NCBI GenBank assembly: GCA_903970295.1
Contig: CAJCHQ010000945.1
Span: 1-17,630, forward strand
Origin: Bryobacterales bacterium
Lineage (GTDB): Bacteria; Cyanobacteriota; Vampirovibrionia; Obscuribacterales; Obscuribacteraceae
Length of the DNA stretch: 17,630 nucleotides
Reading direction: 5' to 3'
The position numbers and the translations under genes were made by a program. Under the pieces are notes generated by a model. That model had not been told where the DNA came from, made no database searches, and worked only from the letters and a program-made list of their open reading frames with translations. Positions 1 to 6,051 of this stretch are shown here, piece after piece (the stretch's first letter is position 1; every line of letters begins with the position of its first letter).

Positions 1-185
1 TCAATGTCAGTGACTGCTTGAACGACTTGAATCGGTGACGGTAAATAACGATCGCTGACGTGCCCGAAATATTTGATGGCTACCCAGATAGCCGGCAAGA
101 TCAATGAAGAGCCAATCGCCCATGCTACTACTTTCCCCTTACTTTTGCCCAAGTCATTATTCTGGGCTTTATTTTCTTCGATCAT
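1..185 (-). CDS. ABC transporter permease, N-terminal fragment (SsuC/TauC-like)
   Basis: Only the first ~61 codons are visible; the gene continues past the left edge. The start ATG (185-183) overlaps the TGA stop of the upstream ATPase gene by one base (TGATG), so the two are probably translationally coupled. The visible protein has a short charged N-terminus, a hydrophobic segment (around residues 20-36, WAIGSSLILPAIWVAIKYF region) and then the stretch RYLPSPIQVVQAV. A first membrane helix followed by LPSP-x-x-V is typical of permeases of the nitrate/sulfonate/taurine import family, where it leads into the BPD_transp_1 domain. The family call rests on this motif and on the adjacent ATPase; the substrate cannot be told. 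Confidence 0.72.
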   Translation of the reverse strand, partial: MIEENKAQNNDLGKSKGKVVAWAIGSSLILPAIWVAIKYFGHVSDRYLPSPIQVVQAVTDI

Positions 186-829
186 CAAGGTTGTTCTCGC
201 CGAAGTTGTCGCACCGGGAACTGACCGTTAAAGCGGAAAAGAGTGGCAGGACCAAGTCCGGACAAGTCTTCGCGGTGATGGTTGGACAACATCAAGTTGG
301 TGTCGTTCATGAATTCGCCTTGTAAAAAAGGCAAGACCAGACCGATTCGCTCCTCATCCAAAAAGTTGAACGGCTCGTCTAAGTAGAGGAATTGGGGGCG
401 AAAGACAATGGCCCGAAATAGCTCCACGAGCCGCCTTTGCCCATAAGACATGCGACAAGCTTTTTGCTCGACAAAGGCCGAAATCAATTCGAACATCGCA
501 TGCCTTCTAAATGACTCGGGTTTGATTTTAGTCATGATCGCGATATTCTCAATGCCCGACAACCACGGGAAGAGACTGTCTTCTTGCAGGACCAGACAAC
601 TTTTTTCGGTCGGAGGCATTCTGCTAATGCGACTGGGCGTCAAATTACCCGAGAGAATTTTCAGCAATGTCGTCTTGCCGCAACCGGAAGGACCCCTCAG
701 GATCACAGTTTTGGTCTCAGCTCGGAAAGACAAATCTTGAAAGACTTCCATTCCCTTGTAAGAGTAGGAAAGCGAGTCGACAATAGTGCCGCCGATAGCT
801 TCAGATTTAGGTTTGACAAAGGTCTGCAT
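185..829 (-). CDS. ABC transporter ATP-binding protein (SsuB/TauB-like)
   Basis: The 214-residue protein is a cytoplasmic ABC ATPase that would power the permease encoded immediately downstream. Visible motifs in order: Walker A GPSGCGKT (46-53), Q-loop VLQEDSLFPWL (80-90), a signature loop MSYGQRR (127-133) in place of the usual LSGGQ, Walker B FLYLDEP (147-153) and an H-loop SNHH (182-185). The Q-loop context (LQEDSLFPWL) matches the nitrate/sulfonate/taurine/pyrimidine-precursor importer group. At 214 residues it is shorter than the ~250 usual for SsuB/TauB, mainly through a short C-terminus. No substrate-binding protein gene is visible in the window. The gene lies 113 bases behind pyrD on the same strand, so it may read from its own promoter; none was convincing. 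Transport substrate is unassigned. Confidence 0.85.
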   Translation of the reverse strand: MQTFVKPKSEAIGGTIVDSLSYSYKGMEVFQDLSFRAETKTVILRGPSGCGKTTLLKILSGNLTPSRISRMPPTEKSCLVLQEDSLFPWLSGIENIAIMTKIKPESFRRHAMFELISAFVEQKACRMSYGQRRLVELFRAIVFRPQFLYLDEPFNFLDEERIGLVLPFLQGEFMNDTNLMLSNHHREDLSGLGPATLFRFNGQFPVRQLRREQP

Positions 830-942
830 TTGCCCAACATCATGCCATTAAAAGTGTCATCTTAGGAATAGTAGAATTCCCATACCGCCCAATTTACGGC
901 TGATCGCGACAAAGCCACCAACAAATTACCCACAAATCCGCT

Positions 943-2046
943 TCAATTTCGCTGGCTTGCCGTCGTCGAGTATTTGGCACCAATGGCTTGCTGCAAGGTC
1001 TGACCGTTGCGCTTCAAGATTGCACTCAATTGCTGGTTTATTGCCAGAGGTAAACCGGGTCCCTCGAAGACCAATCCAGTGTAGACCTGAATCAAAGAGG
1101 CACCGGCGATTATAAGGTCATAAGCATCCTGGCCGGAAGCGACACCGCCACACCCGATGATTATTTGCTGCGGCTGCTTCAACTCGTAAACCGTTTCGCA
1201 CAAGCGTAATGCTTTGGCTTTGACAGGGCGACCGCTCAAGCCTCCGGCGCCAATCTCATCGATCTTGCGCGTCTCGCTTTTGAGATTGTCCCTGCCCGTA
1301 GTGGTATTGCCACAGACGAATCCCTGCAAGCCAGAGGCAGATGCGGCCTCCACCATTTCTGCAATCAATTGGTGAGAACTATCCGGCGAGAGCTTGACCA
1401 AAATTGGCAATTGTTTGCTATTTACTTTTCGGATTTCAGCAAAGACATTGCGCATGTGAAGAGATTCCGTAACGATGCCCTCCTCAGTGTTGGGACAGCT
1501 GGCATTGATGGTGACATAAGCCAGGGGCAATGATTTGATTTGATTAAAAGTGCTGAGAATGTCAGCGACGGCAGCGTCCCCAGTGATTGACGGATCATTG
1601 GTTTTAGCAATGTTCAAACCAAGGGGCAAAGAAAAGCGCTTTTGAGCCAATTTCTTTGCTACAACCTCAACCCCTTCTCCGTTCAATCCGAGACGATTGA
1701 TCACGGCTTCGTCCTCTTCCAGGCGGAACAGTCTGGGTTTCGCATTGCCTTCGCGGGCGATTGCCGTCACCGACCCTAGTTCTTCGAAGCCGAAGCCGGC
1801 ATGTCCCAAAAAGTCGACCAGGTCGCCGTTCTTGTCGAAGCCGGCGGCCAAGCCTACAGGGTTGCTCAGCTGGTGTCCGAAGAGGTCGCAGACCAGATCG
1901 GTCGCTTTATATGTGAGCGTGAGCCCGGCTAAAGGCCATAGATGCTTATTTCTTCTGGCGAAAGAATGGAGGAGGTGATGCGCTTCCTCTGCATCCAGAC
2001 GGAACAGAATGGGGCGCAAAAACATTTTGTAGAGGGCAGGATCCAT
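943..2046 (-). CDS. pyrD: Dihydroorotate dehydrogenase, class 2-like (quinone-dependent)
   Basis: A 367-residue flavoprotein that oxidises dihydroorotate to orotate in pyrimidine synthesis. The N-terminal segment (YKMFLRPILFRLDAEEAHHLLH, ~6-27) is the membrane/quinone-binding helical extension of class 2 enzymes. FMN and substrate motifs follow: NPVGLAAGFDKNGD (62-75), GFGFEELGSVT (84-94), NRLGLNGEG (117-125), KLSPD (218-222), GNTTTGRD (246-253), GGLSGRPV (268-275) and GCGGVASGQDAYDLIIAGAS (298-317). The catalytic-loop motif reads NASCPNT (181-187): the catalytic base position, Ser in E. coli and human class 2 enzymes (NxSSPNT), is Cys184 here, as in class 1. Length and extension otherwise fit class 2. 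The start is the annotated ATG; an in-frame ATG seven codons later is an alternative, and neither has a strong ribosome site. Confidence 0.93.
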   Translation of the reverse strand: MDPALYKMFLRPILFRLDAEEAHHLLHSFARRNKHLWPLAGLTLTYKATDLVCDLFGHQLSNPVGLAAGFDKNGDLVDFLGHAGFGFEELGSVTAIAREGNAKPRLFRLEEDEAVINRLGLNGEGVEVVAKKLAQKRFSLPLGLNIAKTNDPSITGDAAVADILSTFNQIKSLPLAYVTINASCPNTEEGIVTESLHMRNVFAEIRKVNSKQLPILVKLSPDSSHQLIAEMVEAASASGLQGFVCGNTTTGRDNLKSETRKIDEIGAGGLSGRPVKAKALRLCETVYELKQPQQIIIGCGGVASGQDAYDLIIAGASLIQVYTGLVFEGPGLPLAINQQLSAILKRNGQTLQQAIGAKYSTTASQRN

Positions 2047-2253
2047 CTTCTGAACCAGGACGCTTGAGCCAAATATAGCTCAAATTGCGACTGCAAAGGT
2101 GAAAATGCCGCCTTGATGGGGGATTACACCCAGGCCACGGGCAGCCTCCACGTAACCTTCTCAGCCAGAAATGCCGCAAACAGCTAATGTGGATGTAGAA
2201 TTAAGTTTGTTTGCTGGGGTATAAGAAGTTTTGGACATCAGAAGGACAATACC

Positions 2254-2640
2254 ATGGACATAGAGAAGGACCCGCTCAGCGATCAGACTACAGCTAGCGA
2301 TACGAGCGCTCAAGATAAAGCCTCCGACAAATTGCAAGATGCTACCCGTGGCGGCGGTCCCAGTTCAGCCCAGGTTCAGGCGGCCCAAAATCTAACCGGT
2401 GCAAATTTGCTGAACGACATTATGCAGTGGCAATCGCAGGTTACTTCACTGCCGAGCCAAACCGACCCTAACGGTAATGTCATTGCCTTCAACACCAAGC
2501 AATGGAAAGACGAGCATTTCGAAAAAGCTGAAGAACTGCACAAGCAGATTCCAGGGCGCATGCAAATTTTCGGTCTGAAAACTCAGCTGGCCAAAAAAGA
2601 CATGGAAAAAATCAAGTCGATCGAAGAACTCGACACCTAA
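2254..2640 (+). CDS. Hypothetical protein, small acidic/polar N-terminus
   Basis: A 128-residue soluble protein that I do not recognise. The start ATG has a good ribosome site (AGAAGGA, 2240-2246, about 7 bases upstream). Residues 1-50 are rich in Asp, Ser, Thr, Ala and Gln and look disordered; residues 50-128 contain a Trp-bearing segment and a Lys/Glu-rich helical C-terminus. There is no signal peptide or membrane helix. The gene is divergent from pyrD, and its TAA stop overlaps the stop of the phosphoribosyltransferase-like gene on the other strand (shared bases 2637-2640). The ribosome site and even codon use support a real gene, but function is unknown. Confidence 0.7.
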   Translation: MDIEKDPLSDQTTASDTSAQDKASDKLQDATRGGGPSSAQVQAAQNLTGANLLNDIMQWQSQVTSLPSQTDPNGNVIAFNTKQWKDEHFEKAEELHKQIPGRMQIFGLKTQLAKKDMEKIKSIEELDT

Positions 2641-3332
2641 GCGCCACGATCAGCGCGAACGTCAGTCCAGGGTTTTAGCTCTTTCTTACTTTCGTCTTTG
2701 CACAGCAAACAATCGGATGGCGACTTGATGCCGACGTGAGCTTGGATGGTGGCATAGAATTTGCTGCCATATTTGTGCTCAGCCTGGATCACACCACCGG
2801 TAGTCCCTTTGCAAAATACAGCCGCACCGACAGTGGTGCCGCCGAATTGCTCTGCCACCTTCGGCAAAGTTTCGCCCACCCAGCGACCGGTTTGATCCAC
2901 CGCACTGAAGACGAGGACTCGATCGCCTTTTTTGATTTCACCTTCGACTAATTTCCCGCCAAGCCATCCTGTTGGGAAATAATCGAGATAAGCAATTTCC
3001 TTGCCCAGGCTCTTTGCCAGTGGCTTAGCCAGTGCTTTAGTATCGGCTTCAGCAGGCGCTAAAATAACATCGAAATTGACCGCTTCTTTGTTAACCCAGC
3101 CAACCATGTCGGCAACGATGCTATCGACGAATTCGGCACTACCGACAATCGACTCAGCCACATAAACGGCGTCGAAATGATTGCCATGCCTTCCATTCAG
3201 TGGTGCCGGACACTCGAAATGACCGATCGTATAAGCATTTTGGCTGCCCAAGATTTTTAACAACTGTTCAGAAGGAAAAGTCGTGGAGGAGCGTTTCAGC
3301 CCATGCTGATTCTGTTTATTTAACTGATACAT
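2637..3332 (-). CDS. Orotate phosphoribosyltransferase-like protein with degenerate PRPP motif
   Basis: The likely product is 231 residues, starting at ATG 3332-3330, which overlaps the 3' end of the FAH-family gene by about 17 bases. A start 29 codons earlier (3419) would overlap that gene by more than 100 bases and add no recognisable sequence. The order of segments fits a type I phosphoribosyltransferase fold: FDVILAPAEADTKALAKPLA (88-107) corresponds to the sheet-helix segment before the flexible loop, and DRVLVFSAVDQTGRWVGE (137-154) lies where the PRPP-binding signature (hydrophobic stretch, DE-D, then TG) should be. Here the acidic pair is Ser143-Ala144, though the following TG is kept. 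The C-terminal CLLC (208-211) matches the CPLC tail seen in some OPRT-like proteins. Whether it catalyses PRPP transfer is doubtful. It is probably co-transcribed with the upstream FAH gene. Confidence 0.62.
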   Translation of the reverse strand: MYQLNKQNQHGLKRSSTTFPSEQLLKILGSQNAYTIGHFECPAPLNGRHGNHFDAVYVAESIVGSAEFVDSIVADMVGWVNKEAVNFDVILAPAEADTKALAKPLAKSLGKEIAYLDYFPTGWLGGKLVEGEIKKGDRVLVFSAVDQTGRWVGETLPKVAEQFGGTTVGAAVFCKGTTGGVIQAEHKYGSKFYATIQAHVGIKSPSDCLLCKDESKKELKPWTDVRADRGA

Positions 3333-4176
3333 ATTCTTTGGTAGATGCCTCCGCGGCAACCCTGACCTTGCTCTCCAGCACTCCCAGCCCTTCAGCTTCG
3401 AAACGAACAACGTCACCATCTTTCAAATAGGGATAGATAGCCGGCTCTAAAACTTCATTCGTCTGCGCATTGACACGAGCGGCAAATTCGCCGATACAGC
3501 CATTACCGACAGTGCCCGATCCAATGATATAACCCGGTAGCACAGGAATGTTTTGTTGTCCCAACCAGCTCATGATGCGCGGAAAGCTCCACGCTTGCTT
3601 CTGACCGGTGCTCGGATGAGTGTGATAGATGCTGTTGTAATTAGTTTTAGCACGTTGCGCGCCATTGAAAGTGAGGATGAGCTCCATATCGAAAACGCCG
3701 TGCTCATCCATTTTGAACTGCGCAGCGGGCACTATTTTCGGACCAATCGAATTACCAATAATTGACTTGCTATTAGCCGGTCCAAGCCCTTCCATGTCCC
3801 GCTTTTGCACGTCTCTCGCCGACCAATCGTTAATGATAGTGAGCCAGCAATGCTCCTTAAAAAACTTGAGCGCTTCCTCTTCGGTCTTTGGCTGCCCGGC
3901 TTTACCAACAATGCAGGCAATCTCGAACTCATAATCAGGCGCTTTGACGAAGCCAGGAATTGTCACCTCTTCATTTGGTCCAAAGACTTTCTCCGGCGCC
4001 AGATCGCCTATGTAATAGGTGGCGTGGTCATACCATCCCGGCCAGATATTAGTGCCCCGCTTCTCGCGAATCTGCCTTACATGCGTCTCGAACCCCAAAA
4101 AGTCCAAAAACAGACGGGGTTCCGGAATCTCCGTGCCGAACAATTTCACGGTCTTCTCACTACGTTGAAAAAGCAT
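3316..4176 (-). CDS. Fumarylacetoacetate hydrolase (FAH) family enzyme
   Basis: A 286-residue cytoplasmic enzyme of the family that hydrolyses or isomerises beta-keto/enol acids using a divalent metal (fumarylacetoacetase, homoprotocatechuate pathway isomerase/decarboxylase, acylpyruvases). Metal-ligand segments are visible: DYEFEIACIVG (81-91, Glu83 and Glu85) and NDWSARDVQ (116-124, Asp117). The glycine-rich segment GSGTVGNGCIGE (219-230) replaces the usual GTxxG stretch. The LGPANSKSIIGNSIGPKIVP region (131-150) matches the 'GP..GKS.G..I.P' block of fumarylacetoacetase-type members. The start ATG has a GAGAGG ribosome site (4191-4186) nine bases upstream. The exact substrate cannot be assigned: no tyrosine or homogentisate catabolic gene is nearby. 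Confidence 0.85.
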   Translation of the reverse strand: MLFQRSEKTVKLFGTEIPEPRLFLDFLGFETHVRQIREKRGTNIWPGWYDHATYYIGDLAPEKVFGPNEEVTIPGFVKAPDYEFEIACIVGKAGQPKTEEEALKFFKEHCWLTIINDWSARDVQKRDMEGLGPANSKSIIGNSIGPKIVPAAQFKMDEHGVFDMELILTFNGAQRAKTNYNSIYHTHPSTGQKQAWSFPRIMSWLGQQNIPVLPGYIIGSGTVGNGCIGEFAARVNAQTNEVLEPAIYPYLKDGDVVRFEAEGLGVLESKVRVAAEASTKEYVSVK

Positions 4177-4216
4177 GTCATTAGCCTCTCGACTTTAGGT
4201 TGCGCTAGAGCCCACG

Positions 4217-4225
4217 ATTATCACA
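4217..4225 (-). promoter_or_regulatory. Possible extended -10 promoter of the FAH-family gene
   Basis: On the minus strand the bases read TGTGATAAT: a TGn extension followed by GATAAT, five of six matches to the -10 consensus. It lies about 40 bases upstream of the FAH start. No convincing -35 box is at the right distance, as is common for extended -10 promoters. One arm of an 8-bp inverted repeat (4214-4221 / 4268-4275) overlaps it. Confidence 0.35.
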
Positions 4226-4256
4226 CGCGCTTTTGGTCGCTCGGGCATTCTCAATC

Positions 4257-4268
4257 TTGTGATCACAA
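4257..4268. promoter_or_regulatory. 12-bp palindrome, candidate operator
   Basis: TTGTGATCACAA is a perfect 12-bp palindrome, centred roughly 50 bases upstream of the likely FAH transcription start. It is flanked by inverted 8-mers ACGATTAT (4214-4221) and ATAATCGT (4268-4275). The placement and symmetry suit a dimeric regulator. It contains TGTGA half-sites but without the 6-bp spacer of CRP sites, so no regulator is named. Confidence 0.3.
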
Positions 4269-4311
4269 TAATCGTCACAGGATAGCGATCAAAATTCAAT
4301 CACGTCGGCGA

Positions 4312-4373
4312 AGGGAAAGGGGTTCCGTTTTTGGGGTCGGGTGGGTCTGGCCAAAAACGGAACCGCTTTCCCT
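4312..4373. repeat. Long inverted repeat (23-bp arms, 16-base loop)
   Basis: The arm 4312-4334 and the reverse complement of 4351-4373 agree at 22 of 23 positions; the single mismatch is G4321 against the base opposite it. The G-rich loop is 4335-4350. The arms contain the core GGTTCCGTTTTTGG. No T-run follows on the plus strand, so it is not a classical intrinsic terminator. It sits between divergent genes, where a terminator would not be expected, which fits a dispersed palindromic element or a regulatory structure better. Confidence 0.8.
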
Positions 4374-4431
4374 GAGCTCACAATCGAAGACCTCCCAATC
4401 CGCTAGAATGCTCACCTACACCGAGGATGTT

Positions 4432-4662
4432 ATGAACAAATTACTGACGACAAGCTTAGCCTTTTGCTGCGCGCAATCAATGGTCTACGCGGCTCCCATT
4501 GCTGATGCTGTGCGCGATGAAGTCGATTCGCAGTCAACAGATCCCGCCGGATTCAGGCTGATGATGATGTGCATCGGGCTGCTCTTTCTTCTGGTAGTAT
4601 CCTTGTTTGCCGGCACCATGTTTTACTTTTTGAAAGCGAAGAGAGACAAGAAAGGCTCGTAA
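4432..4662 (+). CDS. Small single-pass membrane protein, unknown function
   Basis: A 76-residue protein with a Sec-type signal peptide (MNKLLTTSLAFCCAQSMVYA, probable cleavage near Ala20/21), a polar stretch of ~20 residues outside the membrane, one transmembrane helix (~43-67, MMMCIGLLFLLVVSLFAGTMFYFL) and a short basic cytoplasmic tail (KAKRDKKGS). The start ATG has a GAGG ribosome site (4423-4426). Longer in-frame extension upstream runs antisense through the FAH gene and is rejected. A TAGAAT box at 4404-4409 could serve as a -10. The type I layout with a positively charged tail is clear; no family is recognised. The gap of 183 bases to the next gene leaves co-transcription open. Confidence 0.72.
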   Translation: MNKLLTTSLAFCCAQSMVYAAPIADAVRDEVDSQSTDPAGFRLMMMCIGLLFLLVVSLFAGTMFYFLKAKRDKKGS

Positions 4663-4845
4663 TTGGGCATCGCGATTGGTTTTTCCATTCAAGCAAACAA
4701 TGATCAATTAGGCGCATCGAGGCGGATCCGCATGTCTTGAAAAGGCGGCTATGCATCAATGGCCGGGCATGAGAGAAGCCAAGTGTTGCAAGTTGATGTG
4801 ATACCACTGATAATGGCACAATCTCCATTCTAGAAAGAGATTGAT

Positions 4846-5232
4846 ATGAATTCTTTGCCGAAATACTTAGTGGACCACAGTCAACAAGCGATTAATTTGA
4901 GCGGGCTTGAGGCTTTCCTCGAGCAGCCCCACGTCGAGCCAGTACCTGTTGAAGAAACCGAAACGCAGATGATTTTACGTCTGCTGGACCAGCTTTATAA
5001 AGTCGGTGAGCTGGTGCGCGAGACAAGCGAAAAGTTGGTCGCGGCAAATGAGCGCTTGAACAGCTTGTCAAGTCTTGTAACGATGCAGAACAAGCAAATG
5101 GAATTGCTTACGCATTACCAGACCCAGGCGGCCCGCGTCGGCGGACTAGAACATAGTTTAGCCATGGCAACGGCTGAAAATGAGAGACTAAAACAGGCCT
5201 GGTGGCGTAAGATCTTCTTCTGGATAAAGTAG
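4846..5232 (+). CDS. Coiled-coil protein with aromatic/basic C-terminal tail
   Basis: A 128-residue protein of unknown function. Residues ~40-117 form an extended amphipathic helix with heptad-like Leu/Ile/Val spacing (MILRLLDQLYKVGELV, then LVAANERLNSLSSLV, then LKQAWW), so a coiled coil is likely. Residues 1-39 are polar and acidic. The last ten residues, WWRKIFFWIK, are strongly aromatic and basic and could attach to a membrane surface; this is inference. There is no signal peptide. The start is preceded by the purine-rich AGAAAGAG (4832-4839). It is 24 bases ahead of the exported-protein gene and likely heads an operon ending with the M1 aminopeptidase. Confidence 0.68.
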   Translation: MNSLPKYLVDHSQQAINLSGLEAFLEQPHVEPVPVEETETQMILRLLDQLYKVGELVRETSEKLVAANERLNSLSSLVTMQNKQMELLTHYQTQAARVGGLEHSLAMATAENERLKQAWWRKIFFWIK

Positions 5233-5256
5233 ACCTCGAGGCGTCACGCCCGCCGG

Positions 5257-6036
5257 ATGAAGTTAAAATCACTCCTTGCCTTTTCTTTCATTTTTGCCGC
5301 ACTCTGCCAGGACGGCAGTGCCAAGCTTCTTGTCGGCGAAGTCGAGCATGCAGAAAAATTACGCCCGGTTGAGCAAGCGCTCACGCCGGGCGCTGTTTTT
5401 GACCCCGCCAATTTGCCCACGCCGCCCGCCGGGGCAATTCGATTCTTTCGTATTCCCAAATGGCTCGGGGGCACCTGGCATAAAGAATCTCAGACCAATT
5501 TCTATCGCTACAACTACGTGACCAAGCAAACCGACATCGCGGTTCGCACCGAACCGGCTCGGGCTGACGGTGCCTGGGGCACGCAGGTCGACCAAGATGG
5601 CAACATCTGGCAGTTCGATGCCACACCCTTTCAGACTACTGTAGACAGCGGTACCGAGTACGTTGTCGAACTGGTTAGAAGCAGTGAACCGGTCGAGACC
5701 GGCGACACTCATATTTTTCTTCGCCGCAGTGTCGATACCCAAATTCGCATCGACAAAATGACCAATCGCATCAATTCGGTCGAATCTGGCGAGCAGCTCA
5801 CCACCTACATACCTGAGCAAGACGGCCTGGTCAAACGTGATTCATCAGCCAAGGTCTTCGACAAAGACGGACAGCCGATGCTCTTAGGCAAGTCTTTCTG
5901 CTACGAAACAAGAATTTCGCCCTTTGCGCCACAGGATACCTTTCAAGGCAAGGACATGAAAGCGTTGTTTGCTGAATTTATCAAAAAGCAAGCGGAATCG
6001 GCCAGCGCCAGTCAGGCCAAAAGTGCTACTCAATAA
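5257..6036 (+). CDS. Exported protein of unknown function
   Basis: A 259-residue protein with a Sec signal peptide (MKLKSLLAFSFIFAALCQDGSA, cleavage likely after Ala22). The mature part (~65-235) is rich in alternating hydrophobic/polar stretches, Thr, Val and aromatic residues (for example WLGGTWHKESQTNFYRYNYV at 69-88), suggesting a beta-rich fold. The last ~20 residues are Ala/Ser/Gln/Lys-rich and probably disordered. A single Cys remains in the mature chain (KSFCYETR), apart from none in the core motif. No family is recognised. The gene is 24 bases behind the coiled-coil gene and 15 bases ahead of the secreted aminopeptidase gene, so joint expression and a shared extracytoplasmic location with that peptidase are likely. 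Confidence 0.75.
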   Translation: MKLKSLLAFSFIFAALCQDGSAKLLVGEVEHAEKLRPVEQALTPGAVFDPANLPTPPAGAIRFFRIPKWLGGTWHKESQTNFYRYNYVTKQTDIAVRTEPARADGAWGTQVDQDGNIWQFDATPFQTTVDSGTEYVVELVRSSEPVETGDTHIFLRRSVDTQIRIDKMTNRINSVESGEQLTTYIPEQDGLVKRDSSAKVFDKDGQPMLLGKSFCYETRISPFAPQDTFQGKDMKALFAEFIKKQAESASASQAKSATQ

Positions 6037-6051
6037 AGTGAAGAGGTAAAG

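Noticed and set aside
1946..2179. Minus-strand open frame of 77 codons upstream of pyrD
   Set aside because: It overlaps the pyrD start in another frame, has no ribosome site and an Arg/Pro/Cys-rich composition typical of a shadow frame.
3333..3419. Earlier ATG for the phosphoribosyltransferase-like gene
   Set aside because: It would overlap the conserved FAH C-terminus by over 100 bases, and the added residues are that gene read in another frame.
3805..4431. Long open frame extending the small membrane protein upstream to 3805
   Set aside because: It runs antisense through the conserved FAH gene; the signal-peptide start at 4432 with its own GAGG site is the better gene start.
5359..5820. 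Minus-strand open frame of 153 codons inside the exported-protein gene
   Set aside because: The plus-strand gene has a signal peptide and operon context; the antisense frame has none.
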